A DNA stretch of 64,000 nucleotides, from positions 372,001 to 436,000 of the forward strand of contig NZ_OBEL01000002.1 in assembly GCF_900215605.1 (NCBI RefSeq), given 5' to 3'. Source of the DNA: Cohaesibacter gelatinilyticus (GTDB lineage: Bacteria; Pseudomonadota; Alphaproteobacteria; Rhizobiales; Cohaesibacteraceae). How positions within the stretch are numbered: position 1 is the first letter of the stretch; each line of letters begins with the position of its first letter. Positions 1 to 8,030 of this stretch are shown one piece after another. Below the pieces are notes generated by a model that ran no database searches, was not told where the DNA came from, and worked only from the letters and a program-made list of their open reading frames with translations. The position numbers and the translations under genes are program-made.

Positions 1-910
1 GCCATTCGCCGCCCTCATCTTCATAAATCAGCCATAGCTGCGAGGTCAGCGCTGTGGTCGAGAAGGCATAGTTCGCATCCGATCCCCACGGGAACCGAAT
101 TTCCAACGGCGCCCCTGGAACATTGAAGACCTTGCGTGGCTGACGTGTGTGCAGATCCCACTGCACAATCGTGTTGCCAAAACGCTTCATCGCTTCAGGG
201 TCCTGCAGCATTTTCCCGAAATCCATCATATAGTTGGACCAGCCGGTGAAGGAGGAGGTCAGCATGACATTCTTACGGATCAATGCCCGGATATCATAGC
301 CATACCCATCTGCAACTGCATCCCCAACAGCCACCGCACCTTGCATATCTTCCTTGGTCGGCATCCAATAGGTGGAGATATATTCTCCGTCGTCATTATA
401 TTCGACCAAGGCAGTTCTGCCACCATGATCGCGATCATTTGACAATCCTGTAATCATCATGCTGCCGGGTAGCGCAAAAAATGTATGCGGCCCGACAACG
501 CCACCGGAATCCTTGACAAAGGTCTCGATCGTTTTGTGCAATGTCGGCTTAGCGGGATCAGTATGAATATCGAAGATGAATATGCGGTTGGTATCCAGCC
601 CACCCGTCCAGAAATACCGACGATCGGCCGAGAAGCCACCATGATGTGCTTCGTTCCGGCCTCCGACTGACAGACTGTTGATCACCTGACCGCGCGTCGC
701 AGAACCCGGACGCAAATCAATGGTGACCAGCTTATCTTGCTCATCGCCCATTCCTTCAACACCCAACGTCCAGATATACACGAACTCTTCGTGGCCAGTG
801 ATCTTGGGCATATAAGGTGATTGGCAGGTTTCATCTGCAAAGGCCCGAAACGGCGCAAACAGCGCCATTGCAGCAGCGGCGGACAAAGTACCAAACTCTC
901 TTCTATTCAT
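1..910 (-). CDS. mtoX: Methanethiol oxidase / selenium-binding protein (SBP56 family), 3' end outside window
   Basis: The frame opens with an ATG at 908-910 and runs without a stop off the left edge, so about 303 N-terminal residues are visible. The N-terminus MNRREFGTLSAAAA carries a twin-arginine motif and a hydrophobic stretch ending in AFA, which suggests Tat export. The body holds SBP56-type stretches such as GGFSADRRYFWTGGLDTNRI and GPHTFFALPGSMMI. Bacterial members of this family are periplasmic copper-containing methanethiol oxidases that convert methanethiol to formaldehyde, hydrogen sulfide and hydrogen peroxide. The gene lies 22 bp downstream of an IclR regulator gene on the same strand. 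A GGGAGGAAAG ribosome site precedes the ATG. The family call is firm; the substrate is taken from the family. Confidence 0.85.
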   Translation of the reverse strand, partial: MNRREFGTLSAAAAMALFAPFRAFADETCQSPYMPKITGHEEFVYIWTLGVEGMGDEQDKLVTIDLRPGSATRGQVINSLSVGGRNEAHHGGFSADRRYFWTGGLDTNRIFIFDIHTDPAKPTLHKTIETFVKDSGGVVGPHTFFALPGSMMITGLSNDRDHGGRTALVEYNDDGEYISTYWMPTKEDMQGAVAVGDAVADGYGYDIRALIRKNVMLTSSFTGWSNYMMDFGKMLQDPEAMKRFGNTIVQWDLHTRQPRKVFNVPGAPLEIRFPWGSDANYAFSTTALTSQLWLIYEDEGGEW

Positions 911-932
911 GATCTTTCCTCCCAAAAGGATC

Positions 933-1757
933 TTAGTGTTTATAGCTTAGACTTGGATCGATTGAGGCCTGGGCAACTGTTATTGTCTGATTGTTCATTG
1001 CTTCAGCGTCAGATATGGAGCAGTGCTGAATGGCGGCAGCGGCGCGAATGGCCTCCTGTGTCAGAAATGGCAAGATCCTGTTTTGAATAACGGGCTTGAT
1101 ACGGTGTGACGGCCCTACGATCCCAATGGAAAAAATCGCTCCCAATCGATCCATATTCACCGGAACGGCAACGCTCGTGACACCTTCGTCAATCTCGCCA
1201 TCACAAATCGCATAGCCAAAGCGTTTGACCTGATTCAGCTCTTTTTCAATCAGATCAGGCTCTATGATCGTGCTGGTATTGAATCTCAATGGATTGGTTT
1301 CGATCAACTCATCCCGAAGCTCGGGCGAAATGAACGCAGCAATCACTTTTGCCGAAGAACAGGCATGCGCAGGACGTGGGCCCAATCCTGGATAGATATA
1401 GGATACCGAAGGATCAAGCGGGATCTCATTGTGGATCAGATCAACCCGTCCACCGCGATATCTGGCCATGAAGGCCGTCTCTCCCAATTCGTTGACCAAA
1501 TTGTGCATCACGCCTGAAACCGCACCAATGACATGCCCATCAGCCTTGCCTGTCAATGCAATCTTCACGAACCGCAGTCCCAACTGATAGCGCGTTCCAT
1601 TATTCGTCTCATCCAGAAAGCCGCATTTCACCAGCGTTGTGATGTTTCGATAGAGAGTTGCTCTCGGCACATCCAGCATTTTGGAAAGCTCAATTGCAGA
1701 TACTGGCTCGGCACTTCCCGCCACGGCTTCTAAAAGTTTGATAAGTCGATCTTGCAT
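933..1757 (-). CDS. IclR family transcriptional regulator
   Basis: This 274-residue protein has an N-terminal winged helix-turn-helix (about residues 1-65, with ELSKMLDVPRATLYRNITTL as the recognition region) followed by the IclR effector domain (about 75-255; RPAHACSSAKVIAAF and the late GAIFSIGIVGPSHR stretch are typical). It is co-directional with, and 22 bp upstream of, the methanethiol oxidase gene, so the two are probably one transcript and the regulator probably controls its own operon in response to a small organic ligand. A 12-bp perfect palindrome lies just upstream of its start. The C-terminal tail after about residue 250 is longer than usual and not recognised. Confidence 0.85.
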   Translation of the reverse strand: MQDRLIKLLEAVAGSAEPVSAIELSKMLDVPRATLYRNITTLVKCGFLDETNNGTRYQLGLRFVKIALTGKADGHVIGAVSGVMHNLVNELGETAFMARYRGGRVDLIHNEIPLDPSVSYIYPGLGPRPAHACSSAKVIAAFISPELRDELIETNPLRFNTSTIIEPDLIEKELNQVKRFGYAICDGEIDEGVTSVAVPVNMDRLGAIFSIGIVGPSHRIKPVIQNRILPFLTQEAIRAAAAIQHCSISDAEAMNNQTITVAQASIDPSLSYKH

Positions 1758-1769
1758 AAGATTCTCACT

Positions 1770-1781
1770 ATTTGATCAAAT
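1770..1781. promoter_or_regulatory. Possible IclR operator (12-bp palindrome)
   Basis: ATTTGATCAAAT is a perfect 12-bp palindrome placed 12 bp upstream of the IclR start codon, where an autoregulatory operator would sit. The rest of 1782-1990 is A/T rich and holds no gene that I can support. Assignment to the IclR protein is inference from position. Confidence 0.4.
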
Positions 1782-1991
1782 TGACTGTAAAATGATATTC
1801 ATATTTATGCAAGTGTTTTGGATTTACCGGCAGTTACACCAGGAATGAGGAAAGAAAAATTATATGAAAACAAAGTGTTAGAAACAATCACTCACGCAAA
1901 AAGCAGATCCAAGCAAGACTTGGCAGCAAAGAGCATGGTCGCATGACATGGGAATTCGCTCCCACCCTTTCTCAGGTTCCGTCATACGCAA

Positions 1992-2023
1992 TTGACAATC
2001 TACCTATTAGTAGGTAGTTATAT
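1992..2023 (+). promoter_or_regulatory. Promoter with embedded TetR-type operator
   Basis: A consensus -35 box TTGACA at 1992-1997 is followed by -10-like A/T sequence around 2015-2023. Between them lies the perfect inverted repeat CTACCTA-TTAG-TAGGTAG (2000-2017). A dyad between -35 and -10 is the usual layout for repression by TetR proteins, and the operon that starts at 2171 ends with a TetR gene (4599-5168). An untranslated leader of about 140 bases would precede the cupin gene; no structured RNA was recognised in it. Confidence 0.6.
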
Positions 2024-2170
2024 AGATGCCAATCAAAGAGGGCTGCACTGGCAGGCTTTGATGACGAAGGATATCCAAACCAGGTTCACCGTCACGCTGC
2101 TTTTGCCATCATACAGATCTTGGTAACTCCAACCCCTTGCCGATTTCGCCGTGGCTGAAAGGAACCGAAC

Positions 2171-2839
2171 ATGGAACTGAATTCTGATTTCTCCGAACGA
2201 GTGCTTGTCCATTCCGACCAGCTTGAATGGCAGGCTTCTCCCATGACCGGGGTGGATCGACGCATGCTGGATCGCATCGGCAACGAAGTGGCGAGAGCAA
2301 CAACCATCGTGCGCTTCGCACCAGGCTCCCGTTTCTCCGCCCACACACACACCGGCGGTGAGGAATTCATCGTTCTGGATGGTGTTTTTCAGGACGAGCA
2401 TGGCGACTTCCCGCAAGGCACCTATGTGCGCAACCCGCCAACCAGCCAGCACACACCCGGATCAGCACCCGGTTGCACGATCTTTGTCAAACTCTGGCAG
2501 TTCGACATGGAAGACCGAACCCAGTTCCGCAAAACCATGGCCGAAGAATTGGCAGAAAAGGTTGATGGCGTGGCCACAGCCATGCTGCACGAGGATGCCC
2601 GTGAAACCGTGACATATCATCACCTTGATGCAGGAACCGCCTTTGAAACAACGCAAAGTGGCGGCAGCGAACTTCTGGTCATCGATGGTGAAGTTGAAGA
2701 AAGCGGGGAGAGCTTGAGCAAAAACGCATGGCTTCGCCTACCTGACGGCGCTCCGCTCAAGATCAAGGCAGGCCCAAATGGGGCAAAGATCTGGATGAAA
2801 ACCGGCCACCTGCATTTCGCAAAGCCGCCTGAGGTATGA
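2171..2839 (+). CDS. ChrR-like double cupin domain protein
   Basis: This 222-residue protein has an N-terminal cupin (about residues 30-115) with [20 protein letters not shown] and a later SQHTPGS, giving the His/Glu set that binds metal in ChrR-type cupins. A second, degenerate cupin repeat (about 135-215: [20 protein letters not shown]) lacks an obvious histidine set. ChrR-type cupins act as zinc-dependent anti-sigma factors or as stand-alone metal enzymes or sensors. No sigma factor gene is adjacent and no anti-sigma N-terminal domain is present, so an enzymatic or sensory role is more likely. It is the first gene of a tightly packed four-gene operon: the next gene begins 5 bp after its stop. 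Confidence 0.7.
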   Translation: MELNSDFSERVLVHSDQLEWQASPMTGVDRRMLDRIGNEVARATTIVRFAPGSRFSAHTHTGGEEFIVLDGVFQDEHGDFPQGTYVRNPPTSQHTPGSAPGCTIFVKLWQFDMEDRTQFRKTMAEELAEKVDGVATAMLHEDARETVTYHHLDAGTAFETTQSGGSELLVIDGEVEESGESLSKNAWLRLPDGAPLKIKAGPNGAKIWMKTGHLHFAKPPEV

Positions 2840-2843
2840 TCGA

Positions 2844-3527
2844 ATGACACAACCATCATCTTTGGCGATTGTTGCAGGAGCTGGTGCCGGTCTTGGTCAA
2901 TCCTTGCTGTCACGATTTGAGGTCGAAGGCATGACAGCCGTCGGGCTTGGCCGCACACGGCCCATCAATCCGATCGGTACATTTTTGGAGATTGATCTAG
3001 CCGATGCAGAGGCAACATCGTTAGCAATCGCGGAGCTCATTGCCCAGCATGGCCCGCCCAAAATTGTCGTTCATAACACCGCCGAACTGGTCATCGCACC
3101 TTTTGAAAAGACAAGCCTGAACGACTATCAGCGAACCTGGACCAGTATGGTTCAATCGCTTGTCATTCTCGGACAAAGCGTCCTGCAGCCAATGGTAACA
3201 GGTGGTGGTGGAACATTGATCGTCACCGGAGCCACAGCATCCTTGCGTGGCGGAGCCAGGTTTTCCGCTTTCGCCTCCGCCAAATTCGCCTTGCGCGGGC
3301 TGACACAATCACTGGCACGCGAATTTCAACCCGCAGGCATTCATGTCGCCCATGTCATCCTTGACGGGATCATCGACACGACACGGTCGCGTGATCTGCA
3401 TGATCTGGATCCATCCAAGATGATGAAACCAGAGGCCATTGCTGAGGCCTATTGGCAACTGGCACAACAACCCCCATCCACCTGGACGCACGAGCTGGAT
3501 CTTCGCCCGGCTTCCGAGGGCTTTTGA
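2844..3527 (+). CDS. Short-chain dehydrogenase/reductase
   Basis: A 227-residue SDR. The N-terminal Rossmann motif is AIVAGAGAGLGQSLLSRF (GxxxGxG with an unusual Ala-rich turn). The catalytic Tyr-x-x-x-Lys position reads FSAFASAKFALRGL, so the Tyr is replaced by Phe or Ala while the Lys is retained. That replacement makes classical SDR catalysis doubtful, although some SDRs with this FASAKFALRGL motif are annotated as oxidoreductases. The gene starts 5 bp after the cupin gene and its stop is directly followed by the next start. The substrate is unknown; the operon context suggests a role with the flavin amine oxidase homologue. Confidence 0.75.
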   Translation: MTQPSSLAIVAGAGAGLGQSLLSRFEVEGMTAVGLGRTRPINPIGTFLEIDLADAEATSLAIAELIAQHGPPKIVVHNTAELVIAPFEKTSLNDYQRTWTSMVQSLVILGQSVLQPMVTGGGGTLIVTGATASLRGGARFSAFASAKFALRGLTQSLAREFQPAGIHVAHVILDGIIDTTRSRDLHDLDPSKMMKPEAIAEAYWQLAQQPPSTWTHELDLRPASEGF

Positions 3528-4592
3528 ATGATACAAACGAAAACCCTCATCATCGGGGCCGGTCTATCCGGCCTGTCACTTGCCCATGCGTTGGAAAATA
3601 AAGGCCGGGATTTTCATCTATTGGAAGCTCGAGATCGCCCCGGCGGACGTATTCTGACCCAAGGCACCAACGAGGCCTATTTCGATATGGGACCGGCCTG
3701 GTTCTGGCCGGGGCAGCCACGCATTGCATCCCTCATCAATCAGTTCAAGCTGCGGGCCTTCGGACAATTCTCTGATGGCGAATTATGCTTTGAAGATGAA
3801 GGTGGATTGGTGCAGCACGGTCGAGGTTATGCGTCGATGCAAGGCTCCTACCGTCTGGAAGGAGGGCTGGCTGCTTTGACCAATGCCCTCTCAGCCATGC
3901 TGCCTAAGGGCAGGCTGACAGTCTCAAACCGTGTCACGATATTGACCCGTCACGGCAATCACATAACCGCAGAAACCGACACCGGACTGAATGTCGAGGC
4001 AGATCAAGTTGTCCTTGCCTTGCCACCACGCATCGCTGCCAACATTGTCTTTGCCCCCGCACTCGATGCCAAAGTGATTGCCTCCATGACAGCGATCCCG
4101 ACATGGATGGCCGGACAAGCCAAGGCCATGGCTGTCTATGATCGACCATTCTGGCGCGAAGCTGGCCTGTCTGGTGATGCCATGAGCCGTCATGGCCCAT
4201 TGGTGGAAATTCATGATGCCTCCACCATGGCCGAAGATCACCACGCGCTGTTTGGTTTTATCGGTGTTCCGCCACAAGCAAGATCAGACCATGAAACACT
4301 TCGCGAGCAAATCATCGCGCAGCTTGTCAGGCTGTTCGGACCACAAGCTGGCGCAGTATCCGCCCTTCATCTGAAAGACTGGGCCTTTGATCCGCTGACA
4401 TCAACAGATTTGGATCGCCGCCCGCTTTACAACCACCCTAGCTATGGCCTGCCATATGCTTTAGAAAATCTTTGGGAAGGACGCCTCCTTTTCGCCGGAA
4501 CGGAGGTCGCACCAGAATTTGGCGGATATTTGGAAGGCGCATTGGAAGCTGCGGAAAATGCACTGACAATGCTGGAACGTGTAAGGGTGTAG
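3528..4592 (+). CDS. FAD-dependent amine oxidase family protein
   Basis: A 354-residue flavoprotein. The N-terminal dinucleotide-binding motif is TLIIGAGLSGLSLAHALE, followed by LLEARDRPGGRI, the second FAD-contacting motif of flavin monoamine oxidases. The C-terminal GRLLFAGTEVAPEFGGYLEG is the standard FAD-binding end motif of the family. It is shorter than classical monoamine oxidases (450 or more residues), with a reduced substrate domain. The start ATG follows the SDR stop directly, so translation is coupled. It probably oxidises a C-N or C-C bond of a small molecule; the substrate cannot be read from the sequence. Confidence 0.8.
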   Translation: MIQTKTLIIGAGLSGLSLAHALENKGRDFHLLEARDRPGGRILTQGTNEAYFDMGPAWFWPGQPRIASLINQFKLRAFGQFSDGELCFEDEGGLVQHGRGYASMQGSYRLEGGLAALTNALSAMLPKGRLTVSNRVTILTRHGNHITAETDTGLNVEADQVVLALPPRIAANIVFAPALDAKVIASMTAIPTWMAGQAKAMAVYDRPFWREAGLSGDAMSRHGPLVEIHDASTMAEDHHALFGFIGVPPQARSDHETLREQIIAQLVRLFGPQAGAVSALHLKDWAFDPLTSTDLDRRPLYNHPSYGLPYALENLWEGRLLFAGTEVAPEFGGYLEGALEAAENALTMLERVRV

Positions 4593-4598
4593 CAGGCA

Positions 4599-5168
4599 AT
4601 GGCAATCGATACCAAAACAACGTTGCTCGATATAGCCGAGAAGGCTGCCCGGACCCGTGGGTTTGACGGATTCAGCTATGCGGACTTGTCTGAAGCCGCT
4701 GGCATCCGCAAAGCCTCCATTCATTATCATTTTCAAACCAAAGCGGCGCTGTCCGCAGCTCTGCTGGAGCGATACCACAAAGAACTAGAAGACTGCTGCG
4801 CAGAAATCGAACGGCGCAATGTCAAGGCATCAGGTCGTCTTCTGGATCTCATCTCGCTCTACCGCGATGCACTTGATGACGGAAACATGGTATGCCTATG
4901 CGTCTCGTTGATTTCAAGTCGCGAAAGCCTGTCAGACGAGGTGAACCACCAGATCGTGGAGTTTCGCAGAATGATGGCACGTTGGATCCTCTCCATGTTC
5001 GAGCTGGCCAGGGAGGATGGATCCATTCTTGACGTCAAGACCCCCAAGGCAGAAGCCCGGGCGACACTTGCCATACTGGAAGGCGCACATCTGGCCGCAC
5101 GCGCAGAGACCGATATTTCCGTTTTTGACAGCGCCGTTGAACTGCTGACCTCCCGATGCACAGGGTAA
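4599..5168 (+). CDS. TetR family transcriptional regulator
   Basis: A 189-residue regulator. The N-terminal helix-turn-helix spans about residues 5-50 (GFDGFSYADLSEAAGIRKAS then IHYHFQTKAAL), which is the TetR signature. The C-terminal two-thirds is a helical ligand domain. It lies 6 bp after the amine-oxidase gene as the last gene of the operon. The palindrome inside the promoter at 1992-2023 is its natural candidate operator, giving negative autoregulation of the operon. Confidence 0.85.
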   Translation: MAIDTKTTLLDIAEKAARTRGFDGFSYADLSEAAGIRKASIHYHFQTKAALSAALLERYHKELEDCCAEIERRNVKASGRLLDLISLYRDALDDGNMVCLCVSLISSRESLSDEVNHQIVEFRRMMARWILSMFELAREDGSILDVKTPKAEARATLAILEGAHLAARAETDISVFDSAVELLTSRCTG

Positions 5169-5220
5169 GACTTCTGCCGCATACTCAAATGGATGATTTG
5201 GCCAACAGACCGGGAAGAAA

Positions 5221-5694
5221 ATGATCGCACTTCGAAAAATGAGATCAGATGAGTTTCAAGGCTATGTCGATATTTTCATTCCCGATTATGCCGAGGAAAT
5301 CTCGTCCAATTATGATCTGGACATACAGACAGCCACCAAACAAGCCGAACAATCGGTGTCCGAAGAGCTGAAGCTGGGTGTCGAAACACCAGATCAGCTT
5401 CTTTTGTGCATCATTGGCATAGCGGATACATCCAATACACCTCTTGGCTATCTATGGTGCCAGCCAAACAGGAAGAACCAAACCATATTCATCAGCGACT
5501 TTTGCATTCTACCCTCCCATAGAGGAAAAGGCCTTGGTCGGCTGGCATTGACAGCACTTGATGAATGGTTTGCAAAAACGGAATTTACCGAAATTCGACT
5601 ACGTGTGGCAGCTGACAACAAGATTGCAGAAAAGCTGTATCTGTCATCAGGATATGCGCCAACGGGCATCAATATGCGCAAAGCAATCCCGTGA
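5221..5694 (+). CDS. GNAT family N-acetyltransferase
   Basis: A 157-residue GNAT enzyme. Motif A, the acetyl-CoA pyrophosphate loop, is ILPSHRGKGLGRLALTALD (about residues 98-116), preceded by the beta-strand FISDF and followed by RLRVAADNKIAEKLYLSSGY, the usual motif B. It starts 52 bp after the TetR gene with a GGGAAGA ribosome site and could be read through from that operon. A long inverted repeat follows its stop. The substrate is unknown. Confidence 0.8.
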   Translation: MIALRKMRSDEFQGYVDIFIPDYAEEISSNYDLDIQTATKQAEQSVSEELKLGVETPDQLLLCIIGIADTSNTPLGYLWCQPNRKNQTIFISDFCILPSHRGKGLGRLALTALDEWFAKTEFTEIRLRVAADNKIAEKLYLSSGYAPTGINMRKAIP

Positions 5695-5698
5695 TCCC

Positions 5699-5740
5699 GA
5701 CATTGCGTTTGATTGAGGACCCAACCAAACGCAATATGTC
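5699..5740. terminator. Bidirectional terminator-like inverted repeat
   Basis: Arms GACATTGCGTTTG (5699-5711) and CAAACGCAATATGTC (5726-5740) form a stem with one bulged base and a 14-base loop. It sits between the convergent acetyltransferase and phosphodiesterase genes, so it can end both transcripts. Confidence 0.6.
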
Positions 5741-5750
5741 CAAATCAGTC

Positions 5751-6575
5751 CTATCGTACCATGGTCAGTCGGTCCCATTCGGCATAATCGGGGGAGCCTT
5801 CGCGTCTGATCTGACCCTCATAGCCATATTCCACCATATGCACCATCACCGAATGCGGCCCACAGAACGCGACGGCATAACTCTCTGGCAGATCAGAAGC
5901 TGAAAGATTTCTCTCATTGTCAAAGTCCGGCCAACCCGCATGATTGGTACCGCGCGGGGCGCTGAACGGGATGCCATGAAAGGAGCCGGTCAGAGGCAGG
6001 TGACAATGCCCATGGAAGAGATGGCGGATCTTGTCTTTGTGCCGGGATATGATCTGGCCAAAGGCATCAGCATCCTGCAGCATGATCTGATCCATGGGTG
6101 CAACGCCCGTTGGCACCGGATTGTGATGCATGAACAGATAGATCGGCCCGGACAGCCTGGACAATTGCGCATCCAGCCAGGCCTGACGTTTGGCACAGTA
6201 GAATCCGGCGTGGGAATTCGCCCCCCAACTGTCGAGCAAAATGGCCGTGCCTTCCGACAAAGGCACAAGCGATTGCACGAAGCCATTCTCATCAGCACAT
6301 TCAGGGAAGACAGAGAGGAAAATATCGCGTTCATCATGATTGCCGATGCATAGATGAACCGGCAACGGACAGGCGGCAATCTCGGTTTTCAGGCGCAGAT
6401 AATCCTCCCGATCCCCCCAATCGGACAAATCCCCGGTAATGACAACGGCTTCGGCATCCGGATGATGTCTGGTTGCATGATGCAACGCCTTGCGGAAATT
6501 CTCATTCGGCTCACGCCCGGCAATGGTGTCACCCGGTTTGGTGAGATGGATGTCCGTAAGCTGCAGCAGTTTCAT
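5751..6575 (-). CDS. Metallophosphoesterase (CpdA/GpdQ-type phosphodiesterase)
   Basis: A 274-residue calcineurin-type phosphodiesterase with all dinuclear metal motifs in order: DIHLT (near residue 8), GDLSDWGD (about 48), GNHDER (about 78), HHNP (about 150) and GHCHLPL (about 190). Members of this group hydrolyse 3',5'-cyclic nucleotides or glycerophosphodiesters. It is the last gene of the ABC importer operon, 72 bp after the binding-protein gene and separated from it by a GC-rich hairpin. That position fits cytoplasmic cleavage of an imported phosphodiester, a job done in other operons by UgpQ. There is no signal peptide. Confidence 0.8.
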   Translation of the reverse strand: MKLLQLTDIHLTKPGDTIAGREPNENFRKALHHATRHHPDAEAVVITGDLSDWGDREDYLRLKTEIAACPLPVHLCIGNHDERDIFLSVFPECADENGFVQSLVPLSEGTAILLDSWGANSHAGFYCAKRQAWLDAQLSRLSGPIYLFMHHNPVPTGVAPMDQIMLQDADAFGQIISRHKDKIRHLFHGHCHLPLTGSFHGIPFSAPRGTNHAGWPDFDNERNLSASDLPESYAVAFCGPHSVMVHMVEYGYEGQIRREGSPDYAEWDRLTMVR

Positions 6576-6609
6576 GGTGTCCTCATGATCGTCTTGTCTT
6601 GAAAAACAA

Positions 6610-6633
6610 CGCCGCCCGAAAAGCCGGGCGGCG
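6610..6633 (-). terminator. Intercistronic GC-rich hairpin (attenuator-like)
   Basis: Nine-base arms CGCCGCCCG (6610-6618) and CGGGCGGCG (6625-6633) with a six-base loop lie just after the binding-protein stop on the minus strand and are followed by TTGTTTTTC. Such a hairpin would stop part of the transcripts and stabilise the upstream message, lowering phosphodiesterase relative to binding protein. Confidence 0.6.
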
Positions 6634-6646
6634 CAAATTGGCGTGA

Positions 6647-7906
6647 TTATTTCTTTGGCAGAAGATCAGCGATTTCCTCGGCCAGCTCCTGTTGCAGCTC
6701 GGCCATATCATCATGCTCGCCGGTCACGATACCCTCGATGCCATCATAGACAACCTGTGTGACAGCCAGACCATTGTCGCCAGGATAAGCCTGCCAGTCG
6801 CGCAGCAATGGCAGCTGACGCACAGCGGTTTCCTTGTTCGGGTTCTGCTGATAGAAGTTCGCCAGAATGACCTCGTTGGCAGCCTTGTTTGGTGGCATAT
6901 AGCCGGTGGTGCGGGCAACGTCGGCGGCCCCTTCACCAGAGGTGATGAATTTCAGCCATTGCCAGGAGGCATCCAGAACCTTTGGATCCTTGGAGGCAGA
7001 CACCAACATGGCAGCATTGCCACCAGCAGGCAGGCCTTTCGGGCCAGAGGCTTCCAGACCTGGGAATTCATTGGTTTTCAGCTCAAAATCACCCTTGGCG
7101 CGCTCAACTGCACCCAGAGCAGAGGTCGACCAGAACATCATGCCGATTTCACCAGCAGAGAAAGACGCCAGAGCCGCTTTCCATTCGATATTCTGCATGT
7201 TACAGCCACGGAAAATACCCTTCATGGTCTCCAGAGATTTCAGACCTTCGTCAGACGAAATCTGGAACGCATTGCCTTCCATGGTTGCCTTGTCCTGAGA
7301 CCACATCAGCGCCTGCAGGAACCAGTTGCCAGTGATGTTCCAGCCCCAGAACATCGGGTTCTTGACACCAGCATCCTGCAACTTGCCACAAACCTTGACG
7401 ACCTCATCCCAGGACTTTGGCAAATCAGCGGCAGATGTGATGCCAGCTTTTTTCATCACATCCATATTGTAATAACCAACCGGAAGCGAGACGGAGAATG
7501 GCAGCCCGTAAGTCGCCTCATCAAAGGTGCCGAGCTTCAGCATGGCATCATGATAGCCTTCCTTGGCAAAATTCTTTTCCTTGGCGATGAAGGGCTCAAG
7601 CGACTTGGCAATGCCCTTTTCAACCAGAATTGCCTGACGGTTCAGGCCCTGCATGGTCACATCAGGAAGCGTTCCGGCAACAGCTTCGCGCAGGACGGTA
7701 TTGGTGCCATCTTCGTAAGATTCGTAAGTCGCACGCATCTTGACTTCGATATGGGGAAACTGCTCGTTGAATTTTGGCAGGATTTTCTCATAGGTCACAT
7801 CGAAGAGATGTGAGTAAGGATAGGCAAATTCGATCGTAACCTTGTCTTCTGCCTGTGCAGCAGAGGATGCAAGAAGCATTGCTATTGCGGTGAGGCTCTT
7901 TTTCAT
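6647..7906 (-). CDS. ABC transporter substrate-binding protein (UgpB-like, family 1)
   Basis: A 419-residue extracytoplasmic solute receptor with a cleavable signal peptide ending at AQA (about residue 19). The mature protein has the family-1 fold signatures, including TLPDVTMQGLNRQAILVEKG near the N-terminus, TYGLPFSVSLPVGYYN around 133-150, and AALASFSAGEIGMMFWST. It is more like UgpB than maltose receptors. It follows the second permease gene by 124 bp and precedes the phosphodiesterase. Two cysteines in the mature chain (in VVKVCGKLQ and FRGCNMQ) could form a disulfide. The likely cargo is a sugar- or glycerol-phosphate or phosphodiester; this is inferred from UgpB similarity and the neighbour. 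Confidence 0.8.
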   Translation of the reverse strand: MKKSLTAIAMLLASSAAQAEDKVTIEFAYPYSHLFDVTYEKILPKFNEQFPHIEVKMRATYESYEDGTNTVLREAVAGTLPDVTMQGLNRQAILVEKGIAKSLEPFIAKEKNFAKEGYHDAMLKLGTFDEATYGLPFSVSLPVGYYNMDVMKKAGITSAADLPKSWDEVVKVCGKLQDAGVKNPMFWGWNITGNWFLQALMWSQDKATMEGNAFQISSDEGLKSLETMKGIFRGCNMQNIEWKAALASFSAGEIGMMFWSTSALGAVERAKGDFELKTNEFPGLEASGPKGLPAGGNAAMLVSASKDPKVLDASWQWLKFITSGEGAADVARTTGYMPPNKAANEVILANFYQQNPNKETAVRQLPLLRDWQAYPGDNGLAVTQVVYDGIEGIVTGEHDDMAELQQELAEEIADLLPKK

Positions 7907-7992
7907 GGAACTCTTCCTGTGTTGCCATGGGACTGGCAGGTCGACAAACTCGTCCGGTCCCGGTTGATCCCTGAAAACGGGATTTCGGTGAT

Positions 7993-8014
7993 GGGGCTGC
8001 CAAATGGCGGCCCC
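7993..8014. terminator. Hairpin between permease and binding-protein genes
   Basis: Arms GGGGCTGCC (7993-8001) and GGCGGCCCC (8006-8014) with one mismatch and a four-base loop lie just past the permease stop. No T-run follows on the minus strand, so it is more likely an RNA-processing or stabilising hairpin than a full terminator. It may help produce more binding protein than permease. Confidence 0.45.
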
Positions 8015-8030
8015 GCTTTTCCTTTATTTG

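Noticed and set aside
6692-7813. 373-codon plus-strand frame opposite the binding-protein gene
   Set aside because: Antisense shadow of a well-supported UgpB-like gene; sequence is low-complexity in style and has no motif.
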